Source: Lepidostoma basale
Lineage: Eukaryota; Arthropoda; Insecta; Trichoptera; Lepidostomatidae
Assembly (NCBI GenBank): GCA_022606425.2
Contig: JAHDVF020000016.1
Location: forward strand, 4,246,501 to 4,310,500
Direction of reading: 5' to 3'
DNA length: 64,000 nt
Shown here: positions 53,745 to 62,315 of the stretch, one piece after another
Position numbering within the stretch: position 1 is the stretch's first letter
Layout: each line of letters opens with the position of its first letter
Notes under the pieces: generated by a model
Seen by the model: only the letters and a program-made list of their open reading frames with translations
Databases searched by the model: none
Told to the model about the DNA's origin: nothing
Translations under genes and position numbers: made by a program

Positions 53745-53903
53745 TAATTAATACGAATGAAAACGTCAGTTTTCTAGAAGTGTTATTATATTTCATGGGA
53801 ATGACATGTTTCGCCCTTCTAAGGCACTATCAAATGTTCTTGAAAACTGACTTTTTCATTCATAATAATTATTTAATATGGAGTTTTACATTATTGTTCA
53901 AGA
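53745..53903. mobile_element. HH2 with 11-bp TSD
   Basis: 159 bp between AACATTTTATT at 53734-53744 and 53904-53914. Starts TAATTAATACGAATGAAAAC and ends with the inverted AATATGGAGTTTTACATTAT and TGTTCAAG. On the minus strand the core is TTGATAG, T, GCCTT-AGA-AGGGC, GAAAC, ATGTC. A compact, complete-looking copy. Confidence 0.75.
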
Positions 53904-53914
53904 AACATTTTATT

Positions 53915-54534
53915 ATTTTTATTATTGAAGATTACTAAAAATAAATATTTTGCAACAAGAAAACTGAAAGAAACAAATAATAATCTTCATTAAATACACA
54001 AAATATCGGTTACGCATAGCACCATAATACTCGTATTTTAATATTTTCATAAAATTGAGAAGATTAATAATAATAATAAATTAATTTCGGTCATTAGATA
54101 AGGCTTAATATCCGGCACCTAGATTGATCCGAAGAATTAATACGGCTTAACTAGTGTTTGAAGTTTAGGTTCAATTGGAACGATAGTCTCACAGAATTAA
54201 CCGAAGACGAATCGGGAGACTGAACTAATTGCTTCCTACGAGCGGTGTCATTGGCCTTCGTCAGATTCGGAGGCGGTTAATCAATGCCTCTCCGTTAAAT
54301 TGCACAACGGCAAAGTTAAAGCCATTCTAATGAAATCTGTGATTGCGAGATTTGAGTTAAACCATATATTTTTAAATTGATATATGATTAAGACGTATCC
54401 AAAATAATATATTTTATGCACCATGTGATCTTCACTCACACGAAATATAATGAAACATCTAGAAATCGGATATTTTCACGAAGATAAAATAAAATAATAA
54501 AATAACGACATTTAACCTCATGTATTGTATAGGG
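53915..54534. other. No gene seen
   Basis: Unrecognised; 54110-54310 is GC-richer without a frame and could be conserved noncoding DNA. Confidence 0.4.
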
Positions 54535-54870
54535 TCAACGATGAAAGTATCTACCCGTGGCTTTATCCCACCACATTTATCATGACCACCCTGGGGACCA
54601 ATAGTTTGCAGATATGAACGAATGGGTTCACAATTACCATTTAAACATATAAGGGGATCCTTTGAAAATTTCGCCATCTTGGAAAGTATACAACTTTATG
54701 TCCCGGATGGGCAACTAGACAGAGTTAAAAAAAAGGTTTTATCTCAGAACCAATCTGTCTTTAGTTATACCAGTGGTAAGAGGAATCAAACTGGGGAATA
54801 TGATCGCTCGGATATAAACATTTTTCATTACCATTTTCATGTCTTCCAAAATACTACGATTATTGGATTC
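54535..54870 (+). mobile_element. LINE-D fragment, degraded
   Basis: Frame 54622-55083 starts inside it: 'GSQLPFKHIRGSFENFAILE' and SIQLYVPDGQLDRV correspond to the RGYFENSAVLEDVGLFVPDR region of LINE-D. Later NQTGEYDRSDINIFHYHFHV corresponds to the S-E-I-D-V-F-H region. Beyond that the frame runs on by chance into HH2. Confidence 0.7.
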
Positions 54871-54944
54871 AGCCTCTTTGGCGTAATATTGTTATTGTGT
54901 TCCTGGGTTGATGCATTCTTCAAAATTGATGATTTTAATGTTAA

Positions 54945-55290
54945 TAATAACTATTGTTTCTTGAACAATCAAGTGAAACTCTCTTTCTTTTTCTTTTTGG
55001 CGCTACTTCACGGTGTGGGATTTGGCCTCCTCCTACATTACAATCCTCCACTGACTTCGACCTTCTCCGACCTCGTCCGGTAGATGTAAAACTCTTAACT
55101 AATTAACACGAATGAATACTTCTATTTTATAGATTTTTTTATATGGGAATGATACGTTCATATAACATATAAAAAAGCATCATCTGATTAATGGTTTTCA
55201 GATGTAGTTCCCATGAGTAAAAAAAAAAAACGTTGTCAACGCGCCCTTGAGCTGAGTTATTCATGAAAACAGCGCTAAAGAAATTATTTT
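54945..55290. mobile_element. HH2 copy with nested insertion
   Basis: CTATTGTTTCTTGAACAATC to GTGAAACTC, then about 100 foreign bases (54981-55084) starting TCTTTCTTTTTCTTTTTGGC. The family then resumes with ATGTAAAACTCTTAAC and TTAACACGAATGAATACTTC. The near-repeated GTGAAACTC and GTAAAACTC look like the insertion's target duplication. The insert may be a minus-strand LINE 3' end. The CGCCCTTGAG repeat follows at 55235. Confidence 0.62.
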
Positions 55291-55451
55291 CTTCTATATT
55301 CGCCTTCACTTTTGAAATTGAAATTTTGCATATTAATATTTAAAACATAACTTTAAACGATTTCGAAATTTCAGAAATTAAAAAAGCCATCAAAAATAAT
55401 GAAAATATAATAAATAACAAATTAAATTTAAATTCAATTCCTATGCCCGAT

Positions 55452-55562
55452 ATGTTCCCGTTACATCTCCCCTCTCCTAAATCCTAATTATACCCCTTCC
55501 TCTCGACATGTTCCCGTTACATCTCCCCTCTCCTAAATCCTAATTATACCCCTTCAACTTTT
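55452..55562. repeat. Tandem duplication, 56-bp unit x2
   Basis: ATGTTCCCGTTACATCTCCC and CTCTCCTAAATCCTAATTAT, then ACCCCTTC, occur twice with a 56-bp period (starts 55452 and 55508). The two units are practically identical. Confidence 0.92.
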
Positions 55563-55725
55563 ATACATAACTCGATCTCCATTTAGTATATAAGTGATCG
55601 CTCTGTTTTATTTGATTGTTAAAATTGTATACATTGATAAAGGTTTACTTGTAACCGAAACATGTCTGAGTTCAGTGAAAATAAAGAGAGTTATAATACA
55701 AAGTATAATTATATTTATTCTACAG
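55563..55725 (+). mobile_element. HH9 copy
   Basis: The core at 55634-55666 reads TTGATAA, A, GGTTTAC-TT-GTAACC, GAAAC, ATGTC. It is followed by the family end ATACAAAGTATAATTATATT. Stem II pairs with one bulge. The TTGATAA box is also typical of HH2. Confidence 0.65.
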
Positions 55726-56290
55726 AAATTGGCCTTATTATCATTATTATATCAAACATATTTGAAAGTCGAAATACATCATTGCCATAAAATAAAAAAA
55801 CACTTCTAGAAAACAGAAATTTTCAATCGAATTAATGATCTGTAATGTCCATTTGGAACAAAATAATAAATAAGAATTTGTGCAAATAAAATATCGTATT
55901 CGCTCCGCATATTGCTGGTTTTAGATTAAACATGTATCGGTCGTGATACTTGGCCCAAGACACAGCCTGCAGGCAACGTACCGAGTACATGGGACGCTAG
56001 CTTGGGTCCTATTATACTTGTATGTGGAACTTATTACTCCTACGCCAGTTCTGGATACGGACATCGCCCGGTACTTGCTACTTATTCCATACGCTTAATT
56101 TGCTTTGCCGGCACAACAATCCACTCTGTGTTTGTAGAGCGTTTCGATTGAGGTTTTGTAGACTGAAATAGTTGCTGAAATAGTTAAACAATCATTCTTC
56201 ATAGATGGCGTTAGTGGATGGATTGTATAGATTAATCTTAAACAATTAATTAGTACAATCAAATCTACATAGATGGCTAACTGGAACTGC
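55726..56290. other. No gene seen
   Basis: Includes a GC-richer unrecognised patch at 55935-56090. Confidence 0.4.
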
Positions 56291-56500
56291 CACGTGAAAA
56301 TAAGTATGGATTTGGAGTATATATACAACTTCCAAAAAATGTATCATACATGATCATAACAATGGTGGAATGGGGAATGTTGTAATTACATAAAGCGTGC
56401 GCTTAACCCAACCAATGACAGGTCATAAGTCCTGTAAACACCTTGATCATCCATAGTCAGTTTCCAGTTTGTTTCTTCGTCTCTATTGAGATATAATTAA
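56291..56500. mobile_element. REP3 partial copy
   Basis: TATATACAACTTCCAAAAAA, then GGTGGAATGGGGAATGTTGT, GTGCGCTTAACCCAACCAAT and the end TCTTCGTCTCTATTGAGAT. The left half is missing compared with 20259-20622. Confidence 0.78.
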
Positions 56501-57082
56501 AAAAATTGAAATAGTTGCATTCATCGTTTGTTGTGGGTTGTTACTGCAATGCTCGGGGCCGGCTTTGATCGAGTCGTGTTGTACAAATTCGATAAATACA
56601 ATATCTTTTGATCTAACAAGCATTTATTCTGTGGTCAGACATGTCAAACACTTTGTTTAATAGTTTATTTCGTTTTGACCAACGATCATTTTGCTTAATC
56701 AGATAAATAATGATTTGTTATTGATGGAAGTTTTTATTTGTTCAGCTATATAAGTAAAACAAGTTAGGTCAAGTGGCATTCTGATTTAAATTGGAGTATT
56801 TAAAATTAACACTTTGGAATTTGAATTGGATCTTTTGGCTTAAAATGGATCATCTGTAATGGCTATTTCTCTTGCGTCTGTGGGAAACATTTTCGGAAAT
56901 GTGTTTTGGTAGTCGTTAAATGCGGGGGCAAAATGTGTAACTCGGAGTGCTCCTCCAAAAGAGGATGAGGGAGAATTGAGGGTTTTTAACATATTTTTTT
57001 TAGAAACACAATTTCCACAGAAGTACCATGTATTATTAGACATAATCATAATATCTTTTGTGGTACTGGTTTTTCTGGGTAA
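56501..57082. other. No gene seen
   Basis: AT-rich. The minus frame 56840-57199 (119 codons) has no recognised domain and runs into HH4. Confidence 0.4.
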
Positions 57083-57096
57083 ATACCATTTATTTG

Positions 57097-57341
57097 CGTA
57101 TATTTTCACGGTTGGCAGCAATATGTTTTGTGTGATTTTGGGTAACACTTGTGATTTCTCCTTCTCGATCGACGTTTCGGAGATCGTTGCAGGCTCCACC
57201 TTCAGGGTAATGTGGTGGTGGTGGTATCACATTTATCATCACCACCACATTACCTTGAAGATGGAGACTGCAACGATCTTCGAAACGTCGCGTCGGTCGA
57301 GAAGGAGAAATCACACGGTGTTACCCAAAATCACACAAAAC
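57097..57341. mobile_element. HH4 foldback, complete, with 14-bp TSD
   Basis: 245 bp between ATACCATTTATTTG at 57083-57096 and 57342-57355. The arms pair from ATGTTTTGTGTGATTTTGGG (57122) to its inverse ending 57343. The left end carries about 25 extra unpaired bases (TATTTTCACGGTTGGCAGCA). Minus core 57161-57206: CTGAAGG box, GGAGC-CTGCAACGA-TCTCC (one G-T), GAAAC, GTCGATC. Plus core 57253-57299: TTGAAGA, T, GGAGA-CTGCAACGA-TCTTC, GAAAC, with GTCGC duplicated. No ORF. Confidence 0.85.
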
Positions 57342-57355
57342 ATACCATTTATTTG

Positions 57356-58514
57356 ATTCAATTTTGAATCAAATAAGTGTTGCCTATTTACATTAAATAA
57401 TAATTTATGCTTAAATTCGCGTATTGAGGAGTTTTATTATAATTCTGAAAGTGTAAAATGTTTCACCTTACAAGTACATTGTCAATGCTAGAATAATCTG
57501 ACTTTGTTTTGATAATATTTTTAAGGCAGTGTTGCTCGAATCTAAACAGCTTTTACAAATGTTAATTGAAAAGCGAACTTTTGAAAATATTTTATAAACG
57601 AGATCAAAATATATTTTGAATTAATTACAAATTTAATAATTTCGATGAATAAAATCATTGCATTGTTCTACATTAGCAATAACTAAATTATATAAATCCA
57701 ATGTTGAATACAATCACGAATTATTTTGTGCACAACAAAGTGATACACAACACGCAGCATTATTTATTTATTAAATAACAAATTACAATATATTTTGCAC
57801 AACAAAGTGTTGATAAAACGCTCATTTACAAAATAACAAAAAGGCATGTCCCAAGTAAACAAAACTATCTTTTTATTCATTTGTAATGCTTGAACATAAG
57901 TGTCTTCTGAATATAAATGTAATTATTTTATTTATTTATTTCAAAAATACCAAGCACACGGTTTTTATTCCTGTCAAATATGGATTATACATTTTGTACA
58001 AAACTGTTTTTTTATTTTATTTAAAATACTGAAAAGAAAATCAAATTATTTTTAATTAAGTGATGAATTCGAAAATTCAAACGCTTTAAAATAATGTCTG
58101 TTTAATATTCAGCTTCCAACCCATTTCAGATCGCATCGTTAGAGCACTCTTTGATTGGCGCTAATAAAGTAGATTTGCATTAGCCCAATCAGTCAGATGA
58201 AAGAAGATTTCTCATTCGCCATTGTTTCAGAACGTTTCTGCTCCACGATGATGTAAATATTAAATTACGAGTTAGCAAAAAGTAAGATGAACCGTAGCCA
58301 TTCACTCGATGCGGATCACCTGCTTCTTGCATCACGTTATGTTCAACCGATTCTATTATGTTGTTACTCTCCTACTAAGAATTATTTTCCGCTTTCTTAA
58401 CGGAATGTTTGATAAATTGAATCGCTGTTGGTGCTTAGCCGGTGTTAATCAAACAGTTGGGATGTTTAAAATTAAATTAATAACTAAGGTGTTTTTAAGA
58501 AATTGAAATAAAAA
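57356..58514. other. No gene seen; weak HH2 trace
   Basis: A degraded HH2-like stretch (GTATTGAGGAGTTTTATTAT, then AAATGTTTCACC) lies at 57420-57485. The rest is AT-rich. The small plus frame at 58309-58506 has no domain. Confidence 0.4.
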
Positions 58515-58640
58515 AAACACCTAGAAAACATACGTTCAAATTCAATATTTTATATGGAGTTTTACATCATTGTTTAAAAAACAATAAACACGCTGATTAT
58601 CCTTTCTCAGGAAATCACTATGGAGATGAACGACAAATTA
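58515..58640. mobile_element. HH2 end plus shared flank, copy 1
   Basis: ACCTAGAAAACATACGTTC, then TTTTATATGGAGTTTTACAT and CATTGTTTAAAAAACAATAA, followed by ACGCTGATTATCCTTTCTCA and GGAAATCACTATGGAGATGA. The same order, including the part beyond HH2, is at 59205-59600. Confidence 0.72.
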
Positions 58641-58659
58641 GATAAACCGAAACGCTGTA

Positions 58660-59172
58660 CTAAGCTGGTGTTAATAAAACTCTAAAAAACCTTAAAAAGC
58701 GGAAAATACCGATCAACCTGAAACGAAAAGTCTATGAAGCCTGCGTTCTGTCAGTTGGTACTTATGGTCTTGAAACTGTTACATTGTCCAAACAAACTAC
58801 GAGTGACCCAAAGAGCCATGGAAAGAGCCATGTTAGGAATAAGCCTAAAAGACAGAGTCAGAAACGATACGATGAGAGAAAAAAACAAAGGTCACTGACA
58901 TCATCCACCGGGTGGCGACTCTAAAATGGCAATGGGCAGGTCACGTAGCCAGAAGCTCAGATGAAAAGTGGACAAGAAGACTGCTGACTTGGAGACCGTG
59001 GACGGCGAAGACAAGTGCAGGGCGACCGCAACTACGGTGGAAGGATGATCTGAACAGACACGTCGGAATAACCTGGATGCAGTCTGCACAGGACAGAGTG
59101 ACATGGAAGTGGATGGAAGAGGCCTTTGTCCAGGAGAAGACAGGAATAGGCTGAGGAAGAAGAAGAAAAAGA
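58660..59172 (+). mobile_element. LINE-A 3' part with GAA tail
   Basis: Encodes KSGKYRST-type RT thumb sequence, 'VTQRAMERAMLGISLKDRVR', then (after a frameshift) 'LKWQWAGHVARSSDEKWTRR', LLTWRPWTAKTSAGRPQLRW and KDDLNRHVGITWMQSAQDRV. It stops and ends in (GAA)n at 59153-59171. About 96% identical by eye to 11227-11478 over the shared part. The frame 58912-59154 is the main open piece. Confidence 0.88.
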
Positions 59173-59204
59173 AATATCTAAGGTGTGTTTTTAAGATAAT
59201 CAAT

Positions 59205-59600
59205 TAAAAAAAAACATCTAGAAAACATACGTTTACATTCAATATTTTATATAGAGTTTTACATCTTGTTCAAGAAACAGTAGGAAGAGCAATTCGGACG
59301 TTGCATCTAATCGTCTCGGATTTGGATATTTTCAGTGTCAGTGAAGCAGTGTTCAGAAAAAATATATTACAAATTCTGGAATAAGTACTGCCTCAATGAC
59401 GTCGACATATTTGGGTTCCTTCTGATATGTGTGATTTTTTGGTTTCATGTCGTTATTTTATCTTTGTTACACCGTTTTGTGTCTAAATGAGTCGCCTAAA
59501 TGTTTTTCGTTTCTTATGTCTCATTTGTGTATTATGTATAAATAAATAAACAAACTGATTATCTGTTCTCAGAAAAAAACTATGGAGATGAACGAACGGG
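59205..59600. mobile_element. HH2 end plus shared flank, copy 2, interrupted
   Basis: ACATCTAGAAAACATACGTT to TTGTTCAAGAAACAG, then LINE-D2, then ACTGATTATCTGTTCTCAGA and ACTATGGAGATGAACGAACG. Without the LINE it is collinear with 58515-58640. Confidence 0.72.
59280..59552 (+). mobile_element. LINE-D2 3' end nested in HH2
   Basis: AGTAGGAAGAGCAATTCGGA, TTTTCAGTGTCAGTGAAGCA, then CCGTTTTGTGTCTAAATGAG and AATAAATAAAC at the end. Matches 16350-16645. The insertion point is inside the HH2 AAGAAACAATAAAC segment. Confidence 0.82.
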
Positions 59601-60359
59601 AGTCCGTGGAACTAACTTGAATGCTACTATCCTTATCCCGAGCGTCCCCCTTCAATAGGCAAAGAGTATGTAATATATAATGACACGCGAAGAAGAATAA
59701 ATAATAAAGACAGGCATTAATAATTGAATAAATAAATATTTAAAACCCAAAAATCGAGCATCTAAGGTAATGCAGAACGGACGAAAGAATTAAGGATCTC
59801 GTAAATATTTACCAAATGGAACAATCAAATTAAGAAAGTATACACGAACTACTAGAATATATTACGAAGTTAAACTAACTACTAGAAAAAAGACAGAGAA
59901 AACTATTGTGCGATCGAATCAATTAAATTTTCGAAGACCCAACGTGCATGTGAAAAGTTTCTTCTTTGTTCACCATTACGTTTAAATATTTATTATACTT
60001 TATATAGCATTAAAATTAAAATTAAAATAAACATGTAGTATCAGGACACAAAAGTCCTTGATCAATGTAGGTTACATAAAATATATACAAAATAATTATT
60101 TAACCAAAATTTTCATGAATGTGGTAAGTTTTGACAGATATTTATAATTATTTTTTTGGAATGTTTTATGCATTTGTGCAAACTCTAATTAGGGGACCAG
60201 ATACAACATTAATCTTGTGAAAAAGGAAACAAATCTAATATTGAACTTGAAGTTAAATTTATTTGATTATTAATAATAATTTCTTTGTGTTAAATATATT
60301 TATTTCAATTCCAAAAAAACATTAAATATTATACATTAGTGTTTTTTTATATACTTTGT
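59601..60359. other. Spacer with LINE-C trace
   Basis: 59875-59960 shows a degraded plus-strand LINE-C trace (GAAAACTATTGTGCGATCGA, then CGTGCATGTGAAAAG). Otherwise AT-rich and without a gene. Confidence 0.5.
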
Positions 60360-61065
60360 ATAAAACACACACATTTATTTTAAAAATATAAATTAAATAT
60401 CAAACATGTTTCGGACTAACCAGCCCTACATCAGTGATATTATATAAATATTGAAAATATTAGTAAACTATTTTATAATAAAGAATTAATTGTATCTCAA
60501 TAGAGACGAAGATGTTAATTATTTGTAAACATAATATGGTGGTTGAGGCGTTAACAGGACTTATGACATGTCATTGGTTGGATTAAGCGATCGTTTTATG
60601 TAAAACAACATTCCCCATTCCGCCCTTCTTACGAACACCACGTCTGACAATTATGTTTTGAAAGTTGTATATATGCTACCATGCTGAGAAACATTTCACA
60701 TATATTAGGTTCAATCTACACTAGCGCCATCTATTGAGACTAGATGTAAGCATTAAGCGGAAAAACTTTATTAATGTAATGTGAAAGGCTATCAACCAAA
60801 TTATCACACATTACTATTATTACAAATAATTTACATCTTCGTCTCTATTGACATACATTTCATTATTAATGATTAACCCGTAATGGGTAAAATACAGTAT
60901 TTGTCTACAAGTGTTTGTATACATTCAAAAAACAAAAATTTATAACATTTTTAATATTATATTTATATAATATAGTCCGAAACATATTTGATATTTTATT
61001 TTTATATTTTAAATAAATGTTAGTGTTGTACTCGTATACAAAGTATGCAAAAAAGAAACATTAAA
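60360..61065. mobile_element. HH1 foldback with REP3 inside
   Basis: The left arm has ACATGTTTCGGACTAACCAG (60404); on the minus strand its core is CTGATGT, A, GGGC-TGGTT-AGTCC, GAAAC, ATGT. The right arm keeps TAGTCCGAAACATATTTG near 60974 and the outer end TACAAAGTATGC. Between them sits REP3. Confidence 0.7.
60485..60960. mobile_element. REP3 nested in HH1
   Basis: ATTGTATCTCAATAGAGACG near the left end, ACATCTTCGTCTCTATTGAC near 60833, then the terminal GTAATGGGTAAAATACAGTA and TTTGTCTACAAGTGTTTGTA. The inside includes the antisense of the ACCAATGACA...GTGGAATGGGGAATG block. Longest REP3 copy. Confidence 0.75.
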
Positions 61066-61684
61066 CATCTACAACACAAAGTTATGTTAGCATAGAATAA
61101 ATTACACATAAGAGTAATATTTAAGTTTACACACTACCTACAGTATTGTGAGAAGGTGTGTATCGATGTTTTAGTATACAATATAATAGAAGCAACCTAT
61201 ATACATACATAAATCATAATGAATTGTACAAATATAATACGAGTAGTATGATAATCTAGATCGCACAAATATCGAGTATGATATATAATATTTCAGTACA
61301 CGGCAATTCGATGCGACTAACGTGCCACTACAACACCGGCCTACACAGACGTACAAATAAGTTCCTAAGAGCACTCAACATAATGTTCAATTCAATAGGC
61401 TTACCGCACAAAGGCAATAAGGATAAACTCGGTATTTTTCTTCACCGAATCGTTATTTTATGTTCCGTCCCGGCTATCGTTTCGGCTCGGGTACCTGGTG
61501 AAGTGGAGCGTACTCGGAATAACTTTGAGATAAAACTATCATCATTAATGATGAAAATTTATTGGAATTTTTATTTCACGCAAGCATATATATTGGCAAA
61601 TAATGCGTAGTGCTCGCGACGTGTATGCGACTAATTATCATATTAAAATAAAACATATAATTTTCATCATATCTAAACAAAGAT
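61066..61684. other. No gene assigned; frame 61278-61610
   Basis: A plus frame of 110 codons with balanced composition: 'MRLTCHYNTGLHRRTNKFLR', later LPHKGNKDKLGIFLHRI and VPGEVERTRNN. I recognise no domain, repeat or splice context. It may be chance or an old exon. Confidence 0.25.
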
Positions 61685-62110
61685 ATGGCCATTAAGAATA
61701 ATATGAGAATCTCTAAAGTATGCGTAAGACCAATAATAACATATGTCGTTGAGGAATGGGAGACAGAGACAGGACCAAACAAGTTCTTAGGACTTCTGAG
61801 ATGAAGACACTGAGGACGAAAGCAGGCACGACACTGAAAGATCGCGTGAGGAACATTAGAATTTGAGAGATATGCGAGGTTGAAAGTATTATAGGATAGA
61901 GTGGACAGCGAAGGAGGGGCTGGTACGGTCATGGCCAAAGAATGGACACCACCAGACTCCCCTATATTGCAATACACAATCAGCCTCACGGGACTCGTCC
62001 TCGTGGAAGACCTCCTAAAATATGGAAGGACAACTGGGAATCCACCTCACAGGAAGAGCAACCCCCTGGAGAACAGACCACATAGGTCTACAAGAAGGAA
62101 GAAGATGAAG
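61685..62110 (+). mobile_element. LINE-F copy
   Basis: RT thumb (MRISKVCVRPIITYVVEEWE), a SEMKTLRTKAGTTLKDRVRN segment, then QRRRGWYGHGQRMDTTRLPY and GRPPKIWKDNWESTSQEEQP, spread over frameshifts. It matches LINE-F order throughout. The larger ORFs on either strand here are shadows. Confidence 0.82.
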
Positions 62111-62159
62111 AATGAGATTTATTTTTTTCTATATAGAAATTGTTTAAATTATAAACATC

Positions 62160-62315
62160 TACATTCGAAGTCTGAAAAATTGACGAGCGTGCATGTTTCG
62201 ATGTATGAATGTAGAGGAATCTCGAGAGGTATGTCAGGACAAAGTAGTATGGTGGTCCATCCTCTCTGCCTACCCATCCGGAGAAACGGCGGTATGGTTA
62301 TAAAATTAGTTAGTT
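62160..62315 (+). mobile_element. LINE-C 3' end
   Basis: GACGAGCGTGCATGTTTCGA, TGTATGAATGTAGAGGAATC, then CCTCTCTGCCTACCCATCCG and TTAGTTAGTTTC. 5'-truncated. Confidence 0.78.

Noticed and set aside
54622..55083. 153-codon ORF as one protein
   Set aside because: The first part is LINE-D; the rest is HH2 and an insert read through by chance.
61576..61989. 137-codon minus ORF
   Set aside because: Mostly antisense to LINE-F coding sequence at 61685-62110.
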